This document shows positions 35,460-44,879 of a stretch of DNA of 64,000 bases, in pieces. The DNA is taken from positions 1,520,717 through 1,584,716 of the forward strand of contig NZ_JHEG04000001.1 of assembly GCF_000760695.4 (NCBI RefSeq). The letters run 5' to 3'. Both the position numbers and the translations under genes were made by a program. The notes under the pieces are model-generated. The model had not been told where the DNA came from. It worked only from the letters and a program-made list of their open reading frames with translations, and made no database searches. The stretch's first letter is position 1. Each line of letters begins with the position of its first letter. This stretch comes from Tolypothrix bouteillei VB521301 (GTDB lineage: Bacteria > Cyanobacteriota > Cyanobacteriia > Cyanobacteriales > Nostocaceae).

Positions 35460-36782
35460 CTATTCATTCATATTGTGATAAGTAGCTACAGCAGAAGGAG
35501 AGATGCGATTTAAGTAGCGGAATATCCAGTATTTAAATATAGTATCTAAGATGACTGGAAATGTAGCAATAAAGAGAAAGATGAAATCATGATTGGCTGG
35601 CAATCCCCAGTGCCGCGATATACCTTCTAGAATGACTTCCCAACCGTGAGGAGAGTGGAATCCTACAAAGATATCAGTAAATAGGATGATGATAAAAGCT
35701 TTAGCACTATCACTTAGACCGTAGACAACATGGTCAAAGAAATCTTTCAGCACTGCAATTTCTCGCTTGCTTGTCAGCAATAGCCAAGTGAAGGCAACGA
35801 TCGAGAATATATCTGCAAAAACATTTTTGATAGCATTTCCACTTTCATGCTGATATTCTTCAGCAATTTCACGAGCCTTATCTTTCACCTCTAGTTCCAT
35901 TTGCTCTTGAGACAAGGGTTCATGCTTACCAAGCAAACTATTAAATTTTATACGTTCTTCAAACCTTTCAAGTTCTGTCAGTGCCTCCTCTTCCATTTCA
36001 TAGTTGAGAAATATTTTTGCTTGTTCGGAATGTTTGCTAAAGTAAGATTCAACAACAGGTCCCACAAACAAAGCTTTTGATATTTGATGGGTTAAAATAG
36101 GAACTATGATGAGAAGTAAAAGAAACCTAACGGAGATTATGGTTCTTTTTTGAGTGTTACGGAAATTTTTAACAACATCTTGTTCTGCATTTGGATCTAA
36201 CTCAATTTGCAAACGAGTGATCGTGTTAAAAATCGACCGAGGTAGCACTCCAGTGGTATTGGTCTTACTCCGAGCACTGTTATCTAATTTATTTTTTGGT
36301 GTATTTTGCAGTTTGGTTTGATTTAAAGAAGGTTCTACTGGTACAATTGTACTCTGAGGTGATAGAGTGTTGGGTATTACTTCATCAGGCTTAAAAGAAT
36401 TGTATTTTGTTGTGACTTCATCAATAAAGTTAAGTTTTTCTAAAATAAGTGAAGGAGATGAGTATTCAATACCTACTTGCTTTGCAGTTTTTTGATTGGA
36501 TTCATCCAGGAAAAAACGGCTAAACTTAAATTCTGTTAACCGCATCCGAATGATTTTTAATTGTCTTTTCAATTCTGACTCAAAATAGTCCATAACACTA
36601 CCGCTATGCCTAGTAGAGTCGAAGTTAATTTTATTACCATTAAAATGCTCGTCTTCTATTGCCTTGATTTGCAAAGCAGCTTTATATGCCTTATCTAGAG
36701 AACGCTCTGAGGTTTGTAAGTAACGGTAGTAAGCCCTCAGTAGAAAAGGGTAGATCTTTTGGCGATAAACAGAGTTAATCAT
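35460..36782 (-). CDS. pxcA: Proton extrusion protein PxcA (CemA family)
   Basis: 440 residues: a soluble N-terminal part (1-210) with a polar Ser/Thr/Asn linker, then a membrane domain with about four helices. The C-terminus GFHSPHGWEVILEGISRHWG and FIATFPVILDTIFKYWIFRY are diagnostic CemA/PxcA blocks. In Synechocystis PxcA is needed for light-induced proton extrusion, linked to CO2 uptake and ion homeostasis. It is monocistronic here, divergent from the UvrD-like gene. The length fits the family. Confidence 0.93.
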   Translation of the reverse strand: MINSVYRQKIYPFLLRAYYRYLQTSERSLDKAYKAALQIKAIEDEHFNGNKINFDSTRHSGSVMDYFESELKRQLKIIRMRLTEFKFSRFFLDESNQKTAKQVGIEYSSPSLILEKLNFIDEVTTKYNSFKPDEVIPNTLSPQSTIVPVEPSLNQTKLQNTPKNKLDNSARSKTNTTGVLPRSIFNTITRLQIELDPNAEQDVVKNFRNTQKRTIISVRFLLLLIIVPILTHQISKALFVGPVVESYFSKHSEQAKIFLNYEMEEEALTELERFEERIKFNSLLGKHEPLSQEQMELEVKDKAREIAEEYQHESGNAIKNVFADIFSIVAFTWLLLTSKREIAVLKDFFDHVVYGLSDSAKAFIIILFTDIFVGFHSPHGWEVILEGISRHWGLPANHDFIFLFIATFPVILDTIFKYWIFRYLNRISPSAVATYHNMNE

Positions 36783-36958
36783 TTTTGCCAGCAGTTATCT
36801 AACATTGTTTTATATCTCTTAAACTTACGTTAACGTATAGTCCCCATAAATTAGGAGTTGGGGTTAGGGACTCAGGAAATCCCTAATGCTTATTTTCATT
36901 CCTTCTGGTACACGCAGTTCACGGTTGTCATTGTATCTTTCTCTAAAGAAGGTGGTTT

Positions 36959-39265
36959 GTGATTTCAAATTCTCTATGGATAACGGGTCCCAGTCGAAGT
37001 GGTAAAACAAGTCGCTTGGTAGAGCAGTTTTGCCATTGGGTCTTTAGTACAAATAGCAGCAAGAGACATTATACGAAAACTCAAGAACGAAAAAATAGCA
37101 ACAACTCGCCAAAACGCCTTTATCCCCAACAATCAGAACTAGGCGTGTTAGTCCTAGCAGCCAATAATGAGAATCGACGGGATTTTACCGATAAACTTGT
37201 GAGCGTAACTGAGGGGAAATACCCAGTACGCGGTAAGACTCCTCTTGGCTTTATTCAAGATGAAGTCATTTTATTTTGGCCATTGCTGATCGAGTCGTTA
37301 CAATTGAAAGCTCAATTCCCAGTGCGACTGCGTCCAGAAACAGAGCAGGAATTAGCAACAAAACTTTGGCGATCGCAATTCAATGAGGAGATACTGCGTC
37401 AGGTAGGTATTAATGAGTACCGATTGGTACGCCGCATTCTGGATACACTGCAATTAGCAGCATATAGCGGGACAAATTTTGCAGAAATTGAGAATATATT
37501 ATCCCGCTCGCTTGCCAATCAAGAAAGTATAAATTTAAACCCGGAATTAGTAGCCTCCTTATTACTGAACTGGCGCAACTGGTGTTTGGAAAGGGGCTTT
37601 TTGACCTATGGAATTATGACAGAACTGTACAGCCAGCACTTGCTACCACAGACTCGTTACCAGGAAGCGCTCTTCAGACGTTACCAAGCTGTTTTAGCGG
37701 ATGACGTGCAAGATTACCCAGCTGTGGCACGTCAACTGTTTGAGGTATTGTTGGAAGGAGGTGCAGTAGGAGCTTTTAGTTTCAATCCCGAAAGTGTGGT
37801 ACGTTTGGGATTGGGAGCAGATCCCAGTTATTTGCAACAGTTATCAGCCCGTTGTCAGCAAGAAATTTTGACTCAGTTTCCCCTTCAATCTCTTGCATAT
37901 AGTTTGGGGACACAAATCCAAGAAATAGCTATCGAGTCGGCAGGATTGCTAAGCTTACCAGAAGCAGTGCAGTCAATTCAAACAACTTCTCGCTCTCAAT
38001 TATTGCGGCAAACAGCAGAAGAGATTGTCCGTGCTATTAAAGAAGAACAAGTACAGCCCAAAGACGTGGCGATTGTTGCACCAGGTTTGGATGCGATCGC
38101 CCGTTACACCCTTGTAGAAATTCTCACCAAGCAAAATATTCCCGTCGAATTCCTCAACGATCAACGTCCTCTAATGAGTTCTCCCAATATTCGGGGTTTA
38201 CTGACAGTTTTAGCCTTTGTCTACCCTGGTTTGGGACGCTTGGTAGATAGGGATGCAGTAGCAGAAATGTTAGTTGTGTTAAGCAAGGGAGGAGAGGAGG
38301 AGAGAGCAAACGCGGAGTCCCCCGTCGCCTCCTCCTCTCGCATTGACCCAGTACGAGCGGGATTAATAGCAGATCACTGTTTTGTACCCCATCCCGAGCA
38401 TCCCAACTTACTTCCCGTAACAGCATTCGATCGCTGGGATAGATTGGGATATTCAGCAACGACAGCTTACAGTCAGATATTGCAGTGGTTGGAAGAACAG
38501 CGAAAGCAACAGGAATTGCGTTTGATTCCCAGCCCGATTTCCCTTTTAGATAGAGCTATTCAGCGTTTTTTATGGAATGGCAGCAATCTTCCCTACGACC
38601 AGCTAGCAGCGTTGCGCGAACTGTTAGAAACAGCCCAACACTATTGGGAAATCGATACGCGACTGCGACAGTTTTCCCCCACTTCCCTCTCTATTCCCCA
38701 AGAAAGTTCCGAGTCCCCACTCCCCCTACTCTCCACTCCCTATCACCCCTTATCCCCAGAGGGGACCTCACTTTCCCCAATCGCTGAATTCATACAACTA
38801 CTACGACGCGGTACAATTACTGCCAACCCCTACCCCATGCGTCCTGTGGGACTCCAATCCAACGCTGTCACCTTAGCAACAATCTTCCAATATCGTTCTT
38901 CTAGGCGATCGCATCGCTGGCATTTTTGGTTAGACGCAGGTTCTCCCTTATGGGAGAAAGGCGGTGCAGCCACTTTATTTGGTGCGCCATTCTTCCTGAG
39001 AGATAGAATGGGACAGCCTTGGACGGCAGAAGATGAAAAATTAGCAGATGAACAACGATTGCAAAGAATCTTGGCAGATTTACTTGCCCGAGTTTCTGAA
39101 AAAATTTATCTATGCCATAGCGATCTTGCTGTGAACGGACAAGAGCAATTAGGTCCCTTACTGTCCCTAGTTAATGCTTGTGTTCCTCTTGTCAGTAGTG
39201 TAGCAATGCAGGAAACCCACACCTACCCTGTAGAGTGGGATAGTTTACAATATGAACTTAAGTAA
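36959..39265 (+). CDS. UvrD/AddB-like P-loop ATPase (putative recombination protein)
   Basis: 768 residues starting at GTG. Walker [16 protein letters not shown] (about 8-22), followed by helicase-like blocks ([11 protein letters not shown] near 245 as a Walker-B/DDVQ motif; [45 protein letters not shown]) typical of UvrD/PcrA/AddB superfamily-1 proteins. It is a known cyanobacterial recombinase-type family; a nuclease domain is not visible. Two stretches of odd low-complexity sequence ([17 protein letters not shown] near 448; [17 protein letters not shown] near 588) look like repeats inserted in-frame. The end overlaps the frame just before msrA. Confidence 0.72.
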   Translation: MISNSLWITGPSRSGKTSRLVEQFCHWVFSTNSSKRHYTKTQERKNSNNSPKRLYPQQSELGVLVLAANNENRRDFTDKLVSVTEGKYPVRGKTPLGFIQDEVILFWPLLIESLQLKAQFPVRLRPETEQELATKLWRSQFNEEILRQVGINEYRLVRRILDTLQLAAYSGTNFAEIENILSRSLANQESINLNPELVASLLLNWRNWCLERGFLTYGIMTELYSQHLLPQTRYQEALFRRYQAVLADDVQDYPAVARQLFEVLLEGGAVGAFSFNPESVVRLGLGADPSYLQQLSARCQQEILTQFPLQSLAYSLGTQIQEIAIESAGLLSLPEAVQSIQTTSRSQLLRQTAEEIVRAIKEEQVQPKDVAIVAPGLDAIARYTLVEILTKQNIPVEFLNDQRPLMSSPNIRGLLTVLAFVYPGLGRLVDRDAVAEMLVVLSKGGEEERANAESPVASSSRIDPVRAGLIADHCFVPHPEHPNLLPVTAFDRWDRLGYSATTAYSQILQWLEEQRKQQELRLIPSPISLLDRAIQRFLWNGSNLPYDQLAALRELLETAQHYWEIDTRLRQFSPTSLSIPQESSESPLPLLSTPYHPLSPEGTSLSPIAEFIQLLRRGTITANPYPMRPVGLQSNAVTLATIFQYRSSRRSHRWHFWLDAGSPLWEKGGAATLFGAPFFLRDRMGQPWTAEDEKLADEQRLQRILADLLARVSEKIYLCHSDLAVNGQEQLGPLLSLVNACVPLVSSVAMQETHTYPVEWDSLQYELK

Positions 39266-39296
39266 AGGAATTTATGAGAAATTAGAATCAAGAGCA

Positions 39297-39950
39297 ATGG
39301 TTTTATTTGGATTTGGTAAAAAATCAAGCCTTCCCACTCCCGACCAAGCATTACCCGGACGGGCAGAAGAAATGCCAGTACCCAGTCAGCACTATGTGTT
39401 AGGTAACCCACTCAAACCACCCTTTCCAGAAAGTATGGAGATGGTAATTTTCGGTATGGGTTGCTTTTGGGGAGCAGAACGGAAATTTTGGCAACTAGAA
39501 GGAGTTTATACCACTGCAGTTGGTTATGCTGCGGGAATTACTCCCAATCCCACTTATAAAGAAGTTTGTAGTGGAATGACCGGTCACAATGAAGTTGTGT
39601 TAGTAGTTTACGATCCAAAGGTTATCAACTACTCTCAGTTGCTAAAAGTTTTTTGGGAAAATCACAATCCCACTCAAGGAATGCGTCAGGGTAACGATGT
39701 TGGGACTCAATATCGTTCGGGAATTTATGTCTATTCTGAAGACGACAAAAAACTAGCAGAAGCATCTCTTAATGCTTACCAAGAAGCCCTGAACAAGTCC
39801 GGTTATGGCAAAATTACGACGGAAATCCTTGAAGCTCCCAAGTTTTACTACGCGGAAGCTTACCATCAGCAATATCTTGCTAAAAACCCCAATGGATATT
39901 GTGGATTGGGAGGAACGAACGTTGCTTGTCCTGTAGGAGTTAGTGGTTAG
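39297..39950 (+). CDS. msrA: Peptide-methionine (S)-S-oxide reductase
   Basis: 217 residues from [20 protein letters not shown], the usual start of cyanobacterial MsrA. The catalytic motif is [14 protein letters not shown] with the nucleophile Cys, and a C-terminal region has [14 protein letters not shown] with resolving Cys residues. It reduces methionine-S-sulfoxide, complementing MsrB. The last four residues (GVSG) and stop lie in a heptamer repeat (GTTAGTGGTTAG). It follows the UvrD-like gene by 31 bases. Confidence 0.93.
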   Translation: MVLFGFGKKSSLPTPDQALPGRAEEMPVPSQHYVLGNPLKPPFPESMEMVIFGMGCFWGAERKFWQLEGVYTTAVGYAAGITPNPTYKEVCSGMTGHNEVVLVVYDPKVINYSQLLKVFWENHNPTQGMRQGNDVGTQYRSGIYVYSEDDKKLAEASLNAYQEALNKSGYGKITTEILEAPKFYYAEAYHQQYLAKNPNGYCGLGGTNVACPVGVSG

Positions 39951-39988
39951 TGGTTAGTGGTTAGTGGTTAACCACTAACCACTAACCA
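39941..39988. repeat. Heptamer array (TTAGTGG) forming a palindrome
   Basis: Forward TTAGTGG copies run to a TGGTTAACCA centre followed by inverted copies, between the convergent msrA and RHH genes. A bidirectional terminator is likely. Confidence 0.85.
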
Positions 39989-40453
39989 TCAGATCTGAAA
40001 ATCTTCGCTAATCTCTTGAAGTATTTCTTTAAGTTGAGCCATCGCGTCATCTGATAGCTGCGATCCCCCATCCAGTTCAATTTGCACTTTGAATTTTAGC
40101 TCGCTACCATCTGCTGCATTTTCCAATTCTACAACTCTTTGAGCCAACTCTTGAAGTTCTTGGGGTTGCAAGTAAGCTGCTGTTAAGCGCACATTTCCCT
40201 TCGGTTTAACTTCCCCTCCATTGGTTCGGTATTGAGCAGATGAATCTGAAACTCCAGGCTGTTTCACTGTCGCATCATTCCTTACCTGGACTTTCAGTTG
40301 ACGACTTTTTCCTTCAGCTTGAGATGGTTTAAGCCTTTGTTTGAGAATTAACACCGCCATTTGAGACAAAGAACGCTCTTCTGCGTCTGCTAATTTTTGC
40401 AGAGCTTCCTTGTCATCTTCTTCTATATAGAGAGTCACAGTTACTTTAGCCAT
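39989..40453 (-). CDS. Ribbon-helix-helix (CopG-like) DNA-binding protein, unknown role
   Basis: About 154 residues from MAKVTVTLYIEEDDKEALQK. Residues 1-45 fit a RHH fold (one strand and EDDKEALQKLADAEERSLSQ then a second helix, AVLILKQRL). The C-terminus is a predicted coiled coil/beta part without recognised motif. An upstream in-frame ATG would extend it to 40564; the internal start is chosen because the family-like RHH begins there. The start for 40631 and the start for this gene face apart, 177 bases, so they may share control. Confidence 0.6.
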   Translation of the reverse strand: MAKVTVTLYIEEDDKEALQKLADAEERSLSQMAVLILKQRLKPSQAEGKSRQLKVQVRNDATVKQPGVSDSSAQYRTNGGEVKPKGNVRLTAAYLQPQELQELAQRVVELENAADGSELKFKVQIELDGGSQLSDDAMAQLKEILQEISEDFQI

Positions 40454-40630
40454 TTTCCCATCATAGGCTCTGTTGCGTGTTTTGAGGGTAAACACACAAC
40501 AAAACATAAAAGCACACAAAAGTTGTGTTATTCTAATTTCTATCAATCCTTCATTAAAAGTCAAAAGCCAATGCTCGGCTTTCTACAGCTCGCACTGACT
40601 TTTGACCTCCCTATTCCAGGAGAATTTTTA

Positions 40631-40819
40631 ATGATAAAACCTGTTGGTTGCCAAACTGATGGGTACAGGGGCTATCTCCAAGCTTTAAGTGACTTTGATA
40701 TCAAACGAGTGACTGCTCCTAAGATGAGGAGCGACAAGCTTCCCAACTTTTTTAAGAAGTCAGGAATTTGGACGAACTTGAACCGTATCAACAGTCATTT
40801 AATTGCTAAGAAAATCTAA
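40631..40819 (+). CDS. Small unknown basic protein (62 aa)
   Basis: 62 residues from MIKPVGCQTDGYRGYLQ, basic and without hydrophobic helix. AGGAG lies eight bases before the ATG, which fixes the start. Three bases separate it from the next gene, so they are co-transcribed. No family recognised. Its operon-mate is a HTH protein. Confidence 0.55.
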   Translation: MIKPVGCQTDGYRGYLQALSDFDIKRVTAPKMRSDKLPNFFKKSGIWTNLNRINSHLIAKKI

Positions 40820-40821
40820 TT

Positions 40822-41139
40822 ATGAATCCTCGCCCTCTGACTCAGCAAGAGCTAGATTTAATCCGATTCTATAGTTGTTGTCAACTAGGAATGACGCCTA
40901 CTCAATTTTACGCCAAATGGCAAGTGAGCTATGAAATGATAGCTCAAATTTGCTCGCGATCGCCTTCGACTGTGAAAGGCTGGTTTTCTCATGGTTCCAA
41001 CTACCGCAGTCCCAAGCCTTCAGATTTACGCCATCTTGCTTTAATGGATTTCCTGTTGGAACACTTTGACGAGCTTCCTCCCGAACTCCTAATCGAACTT
41101 TGTTTTCCCAATATCAGCACGGACAAGAGCAAAGAGTAA
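40822..41139 (+). CDS. Helix-turn-helix protein (105 aa)
   Basis: Residues about 25-65 (TPTQFYAKWQVSYEMIAQIC and RSPSTVKGWFSHG) look like a helix-turn-helix with a recognition helix. The protein is small and acidic at the C-terminus. It follows the 62-aa gene by 2 bases. Likely a transcription or replication regulator; the family is conserved in cyanobacteria but I cannot name a function. Confidence 0.65.
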   Translation: MNPRPLTQQELDLIRFYSCCQLGMTPTQFYAKWQVSYEMIAQICSRSPSTVKGWFSHGSNYRSPKPSDLRHLALMDFLLEHFDELPPELLIELCFPNISTDKSKE

Positions 41140-41225
41140 AAAAAAGCAAGTCCATTTTGAAATGTCTTTTTCAGACATCCTCACGTAAGCTTGCTTCAGT
41201 TCAAAAATATTGTCAAGACAATTTT

Positions 41226-41432
41226 ATGACATACGCAGACAAATTAAGCCCCTGGTGTCTGGTTCGGCTTCAAGCCAATATGCAGAATGAAGTCGTTGCT
41301 CGGTTTCGTCGCCGCAACGATGCAGAAGCACACTTGCAGATCGTGAAAAGGCTAACTGGAGGCGGAAATTTTACCATCATGTTCAACCCAGTCTTAGAAT
41401 TGCAAGAACAAATCCCTGCTCGTAAAGGATAA
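41226..41432 (+). CDS. Small conserved-type protein (68 aa)
   Basis: 68 residues from MTYADKLSPWCLVRLQANMQ. It has a basic segment VVARFRRRNDAEAHLQIVKRL and a C-terminal NFTIMFNPV. The frame is open further upstream, but this ATG gives the compact protein. Same direction and 87 bases after the HTH gene. Unknown function; possible ribosome- or DNA-linked small protein by basicity only. Confidence 0.5.
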   Translation: MTYADKLSPWCLVRLQANMQNEVVARFRRRNDAEAHLQIVKRLTGGGNFTIMFNPVLELQEQIPARKG

Positions 41433-41478
41433 AGAATAAAGGATAAAGGATGAAAGTTAACCCTTCATCCTTTATCCT

Positions 41479-41595
41479 TCAGTTATCTTTCCTTTTTTTT
41501 GTAGTGAAAATAGTGGTAAACATCATGAGAAAACCACCTAAGAGAATTGCGATCGCAATTCCTCCTGTTATCCAATCAAGTGTGTTGTTGTCCAT
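41479..41595 (-). CDS. Small single-helix membrane protein (38 aa)
   Basis: Read directly from the sequence: MDNNTLDWITGGIAIAILLG then GFLMMFTTIFTTKKRKDN, stop TGA at 41479. One transmembrane helix (about 9-31) and a basic C-terminal tail follow the pattern of small photosystem- or complex-associated membrane proteins. A HIP1 octamer lies inside the frame. No clear ribosome site. It matches no known photosystem subunit that I can recall. Confidence 0.4.
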   Translation of the reverse strand: MDNNTLDWITGGIAIAILLGGFLMMFTTIFTTKKRKDN

Positions 41596-41621
41596 ATCAC
41601 TAGAAAATGTTAGTTATACAT

Positions 41622-41757
41622 TGCTAATAGCTAATAGCTAATAGCTAATTGAAGCAGAACCATTAGTTAATAGCTAATAGCTAATTGAAGCAGAACTATT
41701 AACCATTAGCCATTAGCCATTAGCTATTAGCCATTAGCCATTAGCTATTAGCCATTC
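41622..41757. repeat. Heptamer array (TAGCTAA/TTAGCCA) with internal direct repeats
   Basis: Forward TAATAGC copies, two copies of a longer unit (TAATAGCTAATTGAAGCAGA), then inverted TTAGCCATTAGCTA copies that end 2 bases before the cobO stop codon. Same STRR family as the other arrays. Confidence 0.85.
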
Positions 41758-41758
41758 A

Positions 41759-42895
41759 TTAAAAATCTACCCCACGCTTGAGTTCTACACCTTGATTGGC
41801 ATAATGTTTGTGGCAATAAACCTCAGAGTGTGTACTAGCCAAGTCAAAGTACGCGGGCTGATGTTGACATCGACCGGTGATAATGACTTCGGTATCGCGT
41901 GGTTTTCGGAGTAGAGCTTGAACAATAGGTTCAATCGGTAACAGTTCTAAATCTACAGTTGGATTGAGCTCGTCAAGAATAATGGTTTTGTACAAACCCG
42001 ATGCGATCGCCGTCTTGGCAATTTCCCAACCACGTTCGGCTTCTACGTAATCTAATTGTTGGCGGGAGTTACGCCAAACAATGGCATCTCGACCACAGCG
42101 TTGATGGTCTACAACTTCTGGATATGACTTTTGTAAAGCAGCTATGGCAGCATCTTCTGTGTATCCAGTACCCCCTTTGAGCCACTGCATAATTAATACA
42201 CGAGTAGAGCCTGGATGGTTGATGCCCCTACCAATTGCTTTTAAAGCTTTTCCCAAGGCACTCGTAGACTTGCCTTTACCCGCTCCAGTGTAAATTTCAA
42301 TACCTTTTATTCCTTGTAATTTTGCTGTTGGATGAACTTGAGGTTTCATCTCTGAGTGCAAATCCGCAATATCGAGTAACTGTTGTGGTGCAGCACGTCC
42401 AGTGGCAATAATTTCTAATTCTTGTGGCTTGGATTTTAACGTCTGAACAACTTCATCAACAGGAAGCAAACCTAAATCCAGGACCGGGTTAATTTCGTCT
42501 AGAACAACAACTGAATACAAACCAGAAGCAATAGCACCCTTAGCAACATCCCAACCCCGTGCTGCTTCAGCGCGATCGTAAGCTGTAATTTCATCGGGAC
42601 CAAAAAATTCTGCTCTGCCGGTACGCACTTGATCGATGAGGTGGGGAAATCCACTTTGTAATGCGGCAATAGCCCCATCTTCATCATAATCTCGTTCTGG
42701 ACCTTTAAGAAACTGTAGTAATAAAACACGGTTAGAATTGTTTCGTGCATTAATTCCCAAGCCAATAGAGCGTAAAACGACTCCCAGTGCAGCTTGTGAC
42801 TTGCCCTTTCCCGCGCCGTCATAAACATGAATCTGACCTGTTAGTCGTGAGGAACGCAATTGTGCTGTCCGGATACCGATGCCGTTTCTTGTCAT
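41759..42895 (-). CDS. cobO: Tandem CobO-type cob(I)yrinic acid a,c-diamide adenosyltransferase
   Basis: About 378 residues from MTRNGIGIRTAQLRSS. Two P-loop domains occur: Walker A GAGKGKSQAALG (about 29-40) and GAGKGKSTSALG (about 210-221). Each is followed by a VVLDEINPVLD- or IILDELNPTVD-type Walker B and an ATGRAAP/ITGRCQH motif. CobO adenosylates the corrinoid Co in cobalamin biosynthesis. The single-domain enzyme is about 200 residues, so this is a duplicated fusion. The stop is just after the STRR array. It is divergent from fraC. Confidence 0.8.
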   Translation of the reverse strand: MTRNGIGIRTAQLRSSRLTGQIHVYDGAGKGKSQAALGVVLRSIGLGINARNNSNRVLLLQFLKGPERDYDEDGAIAALQSGFPHLIDQVRTGRAEFFGPDEITAYDRAEAARGWDVAKGAIASGLYSVVVLDEINPVLDLGLLPVDEVVQTLKSKPQELEIIATGRAAPQQLLDIADLHSEMKPQVHPTAKLQGIKGIEIYTGAGKGKSTSALGKALKAIGRGINHPGSTRVLIMQWLKGGTGYTEDAAIAALQKSYPEVVDHQRCGRDAIVWRNSRQQLDYVEAERGWEIAKTAIASGLYKTIILDELNPTVDLELLPIEPIVQALLRKPRDTEVIITGRCQHQPAYFDLASTHSEVYCHKHYANQGVELKRGVDF

Positions 42896-43116
42896 CTCGT
42901 AAAAAGCTGTAACGTCGCAGTCTTCTATATTACACAAGGTTTTGTCTAATTGTATGTGGAAGCTTGAGTGTTGCAGAATATCGAGATATATAAAGAAAAG
43001 CAACAAAGACAGATTGGGACAAAAAGATGGTAAAAGAAGAATAAAATAATTACCTCTATCAGAATTCAGTATAGACGGTATACTTTCTGAGGTTACACCT
43101 TACCTATCACTCTTAT

Positions 43117-43662
43117 ATGTTTGAACTTCCCGAATTCCCACTTCCCAGGATTTTCCCTTTTGGCGCAATTCTGTTCAATTTCTTATTTTTACTGGTAGCT
43201 ATTCCTCTAGAATCCTTCATTTTAAATTCCAGATTAAGATTTGATAGAAAAACGAGTGTTTTCTATGCTATCGCCATCAATCTTTTTTCTAATGTCATTG
43301 GTTGGGTCGTATTTTTCTTTTCAGAGCCAGTACTACCGATACGGATAAAATCGGAACTCATTAACTATATTTTCTTCGATCGCTTGCAGTCAGCTAATAT
43401 TCAATCTTTAATTATCTTAACAGCGTTTATTATTTTCTTTGGGACTTTCATAGTCAAATATATCTTGTTAAGAATCTTGCTTTTGTCACTAGCAGAATTT
43501 GGAAAAGCACCACCAAAAGAACCCGTAGTAGAGCGAAACTCAAGTCGTGCCCAAAAAAGCAAATTGCAGAATTCAAATGTAGTCACCAGCATCCTAATAG
43601 CCAATGCACTCAGCTACAGTTTTATAGTTGCTGTTTTATTTATTCGTTCGCTCGATCTCTAA
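43117..43662 (+). CDS. fraC: Filament integrity protein FraC
   Basis: 181 residues with four hydrophobic segments (about 16-34, 48-70, 96-126, 155-178). The operon-mates downstream, FraD (342 aa) and FraE-type permease (259 aa), have the gene order and lengths known from Anabaena fraC-fraD-fraE. FraC and FraD are needed for septal junctions and cell-cell transfer between vegetative cells and heterocysts. The identification rests on this operon context and the sizes, more than on a motif. Confidence 0.8.
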   Translation: MFELPEFPLPRIFPFGAILFNFLFLLVAIPLESFILNSRLRFDRKTSVFYAIAINLFSNVIGWVVFFFSEPVLPIRIKSELINYIFFDRLQSANIQSLIILTAFIIFFGTFIVKYILLRILLLSLAEFGKAPPKEPVVERNSSRAQKSKLQNSNVVTSILIANALSYSFIVAVLFIRSLDL

Positions 43663-43742
43663 GAGCTAGGACTGGGAACTAGTATACGCAGGCAAAAGGA
43701 AAAACTAATTTATCGGTCGCTAATGACTGAGAGGGAAAAAAT

Positions 43743-44771
43743 ATGCAGATAGTTAGAGATTTATTTGGTGTATTCAATGTTGTTGGAGATATTTATGAAC
43801 GAATAAAGAAAATAGTCATTCCGCCAAAAGCATATTCCTGGCAGACATTAATTTATTTGAGTATTTTTTCTTGGTTCATGTCATCCATGTCTACAGGCTT
43901 TATAAAAGATACGATTGCCTTTTGCGGTTGGATCTTCTTAATTTTGGGAACTGCTTGGTATACAACGGATAGTCCAATACTCATTCCCAGCACTAATATG
44001 CCTGTAGGGGCTGTGATCACCGGATTTTTAGTCAGCGTTTTTGCTTTCGGTCATGACGAAACTATATTGACAACCAGAACAATAGTTCTTTGGCCAACAA
44101 TTTCAGCAATTATTACTGCAATACCAGAATTTTTTGAAGGAACTGGTACAGAAGCCAAAACACTGATTCCCAAAATAGAAGACCGTCAAAAGATTATCAT
44201 TTTAATTGGTAGCTGTGCCGTCATCAGTTGCTGGTTGCAATTTTACTTTGTAACGGAAAACTGGTTGAATGAGTACCCCAGTTTAGAGGTAGATAATTAC
44301 CAAGGCAGTGCTTTTGTCAGTAGAATAGAACCACCAGAGAGAATCCCGAGAAATGGCGTTGTTATTTTAGATAAGCTTGCACCTCAAATAGAACAGCAAT
44401 TAAATGAACAACCTTGGTCTCAAGTAGAACAATGGCTTCTTAATTCTAGACAAAACGTGGGTAGACTTGGCAGACAAGTCATTGAAACCAATTTGGCAAA
44501 ATATGAAGAGAAAGCTTTATGGGTTGTGGAACCGCGTGTAACGAATCTCAAGTCAGGTTACAAACTCGACTTACTTAGTATTTGGATGGGACCTAGTTCC
44601 ACCCCTCGTGGGTATTATCTAAGAAAGACCTGCCAAATAGACCCTGTTGCAAAAATTGGGAATACTAGAAGCAGAGTTGCTGATAAACCTGATGAAAAAA
44701 ATACATTGGCAGAAGTGAATTGTGAAGGGAAAACATCATTCTTCGCAGGTTCACCTCCACCTCAACAATGA
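43743..44771 (+). CDS. fraD: Filament integrity protein FraD
   Basis: 342 residues: five hydrophobic helices in the first 170 residues, then a periplasmic C-terminal part (about 175-342) containing a coiled-coil-like stretch (EQQLNEQPWSQVEQWLLNSR) and a terminal Pro-rich tail. In Anabaena, FraD localises at septa and its periplasmic part contributes to septal junctions. GAGGG lies before the ATG. A repeat hairpin separates it from fraE. Confidence 0.82.
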   Translation: MQIVRDLFGVFNVVGDIYERIKKIVIPPKAYSWQTLIYLSIFSWFMSSMSTGFIKDTIAFCGWIFLILGTAWYTTDSPILIPSTNMPVGAVITGFLVSVFAFGHDETILTTRTIVLWPTISAIITAIPEFFEGTGTEAKTLIPKIEDRQKIIILIGSCAVISCWLQFYFVTENWLNEYPSLEVDNYQGSAFVSRIEPPERIPRNGVVILDKLAPQIEQQLNEQPWSQVEQWLLNSRQNVGRLGRQVIETNLAKYEEKALWVVEPRVTNLKSGYKLDLLSIWMGPSSTPRGYYLRKTCQIDPVAKIGNTRSRVADKPDEKNTLAEVNCEGKTSFFAGSPPPQQ

Positions 44772-44782
44772 CGAAGATTTAG

Positions 44783-44860
44783 GGGTTAGTTGTTAGTCGT
44801 TAGTAGCAACTAACTCATTACCATTAACCACCAACAGCTAACCACTAACCACTAATTACT
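44783..44860. repeat. Heptamer-type inverted repeat between fraD and fraE
   Basis: TTAGTTGTTAGTCGTTAGTA (44785 on) pairs loosely with AACCACTAACCACTAATTAC downstream. This intra-operon hairpin may reduce fraE transcription relative to fraD. Confidence 0.6.
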
Positions 44861-44879
44861 GATGACTAAATAAATTTTT

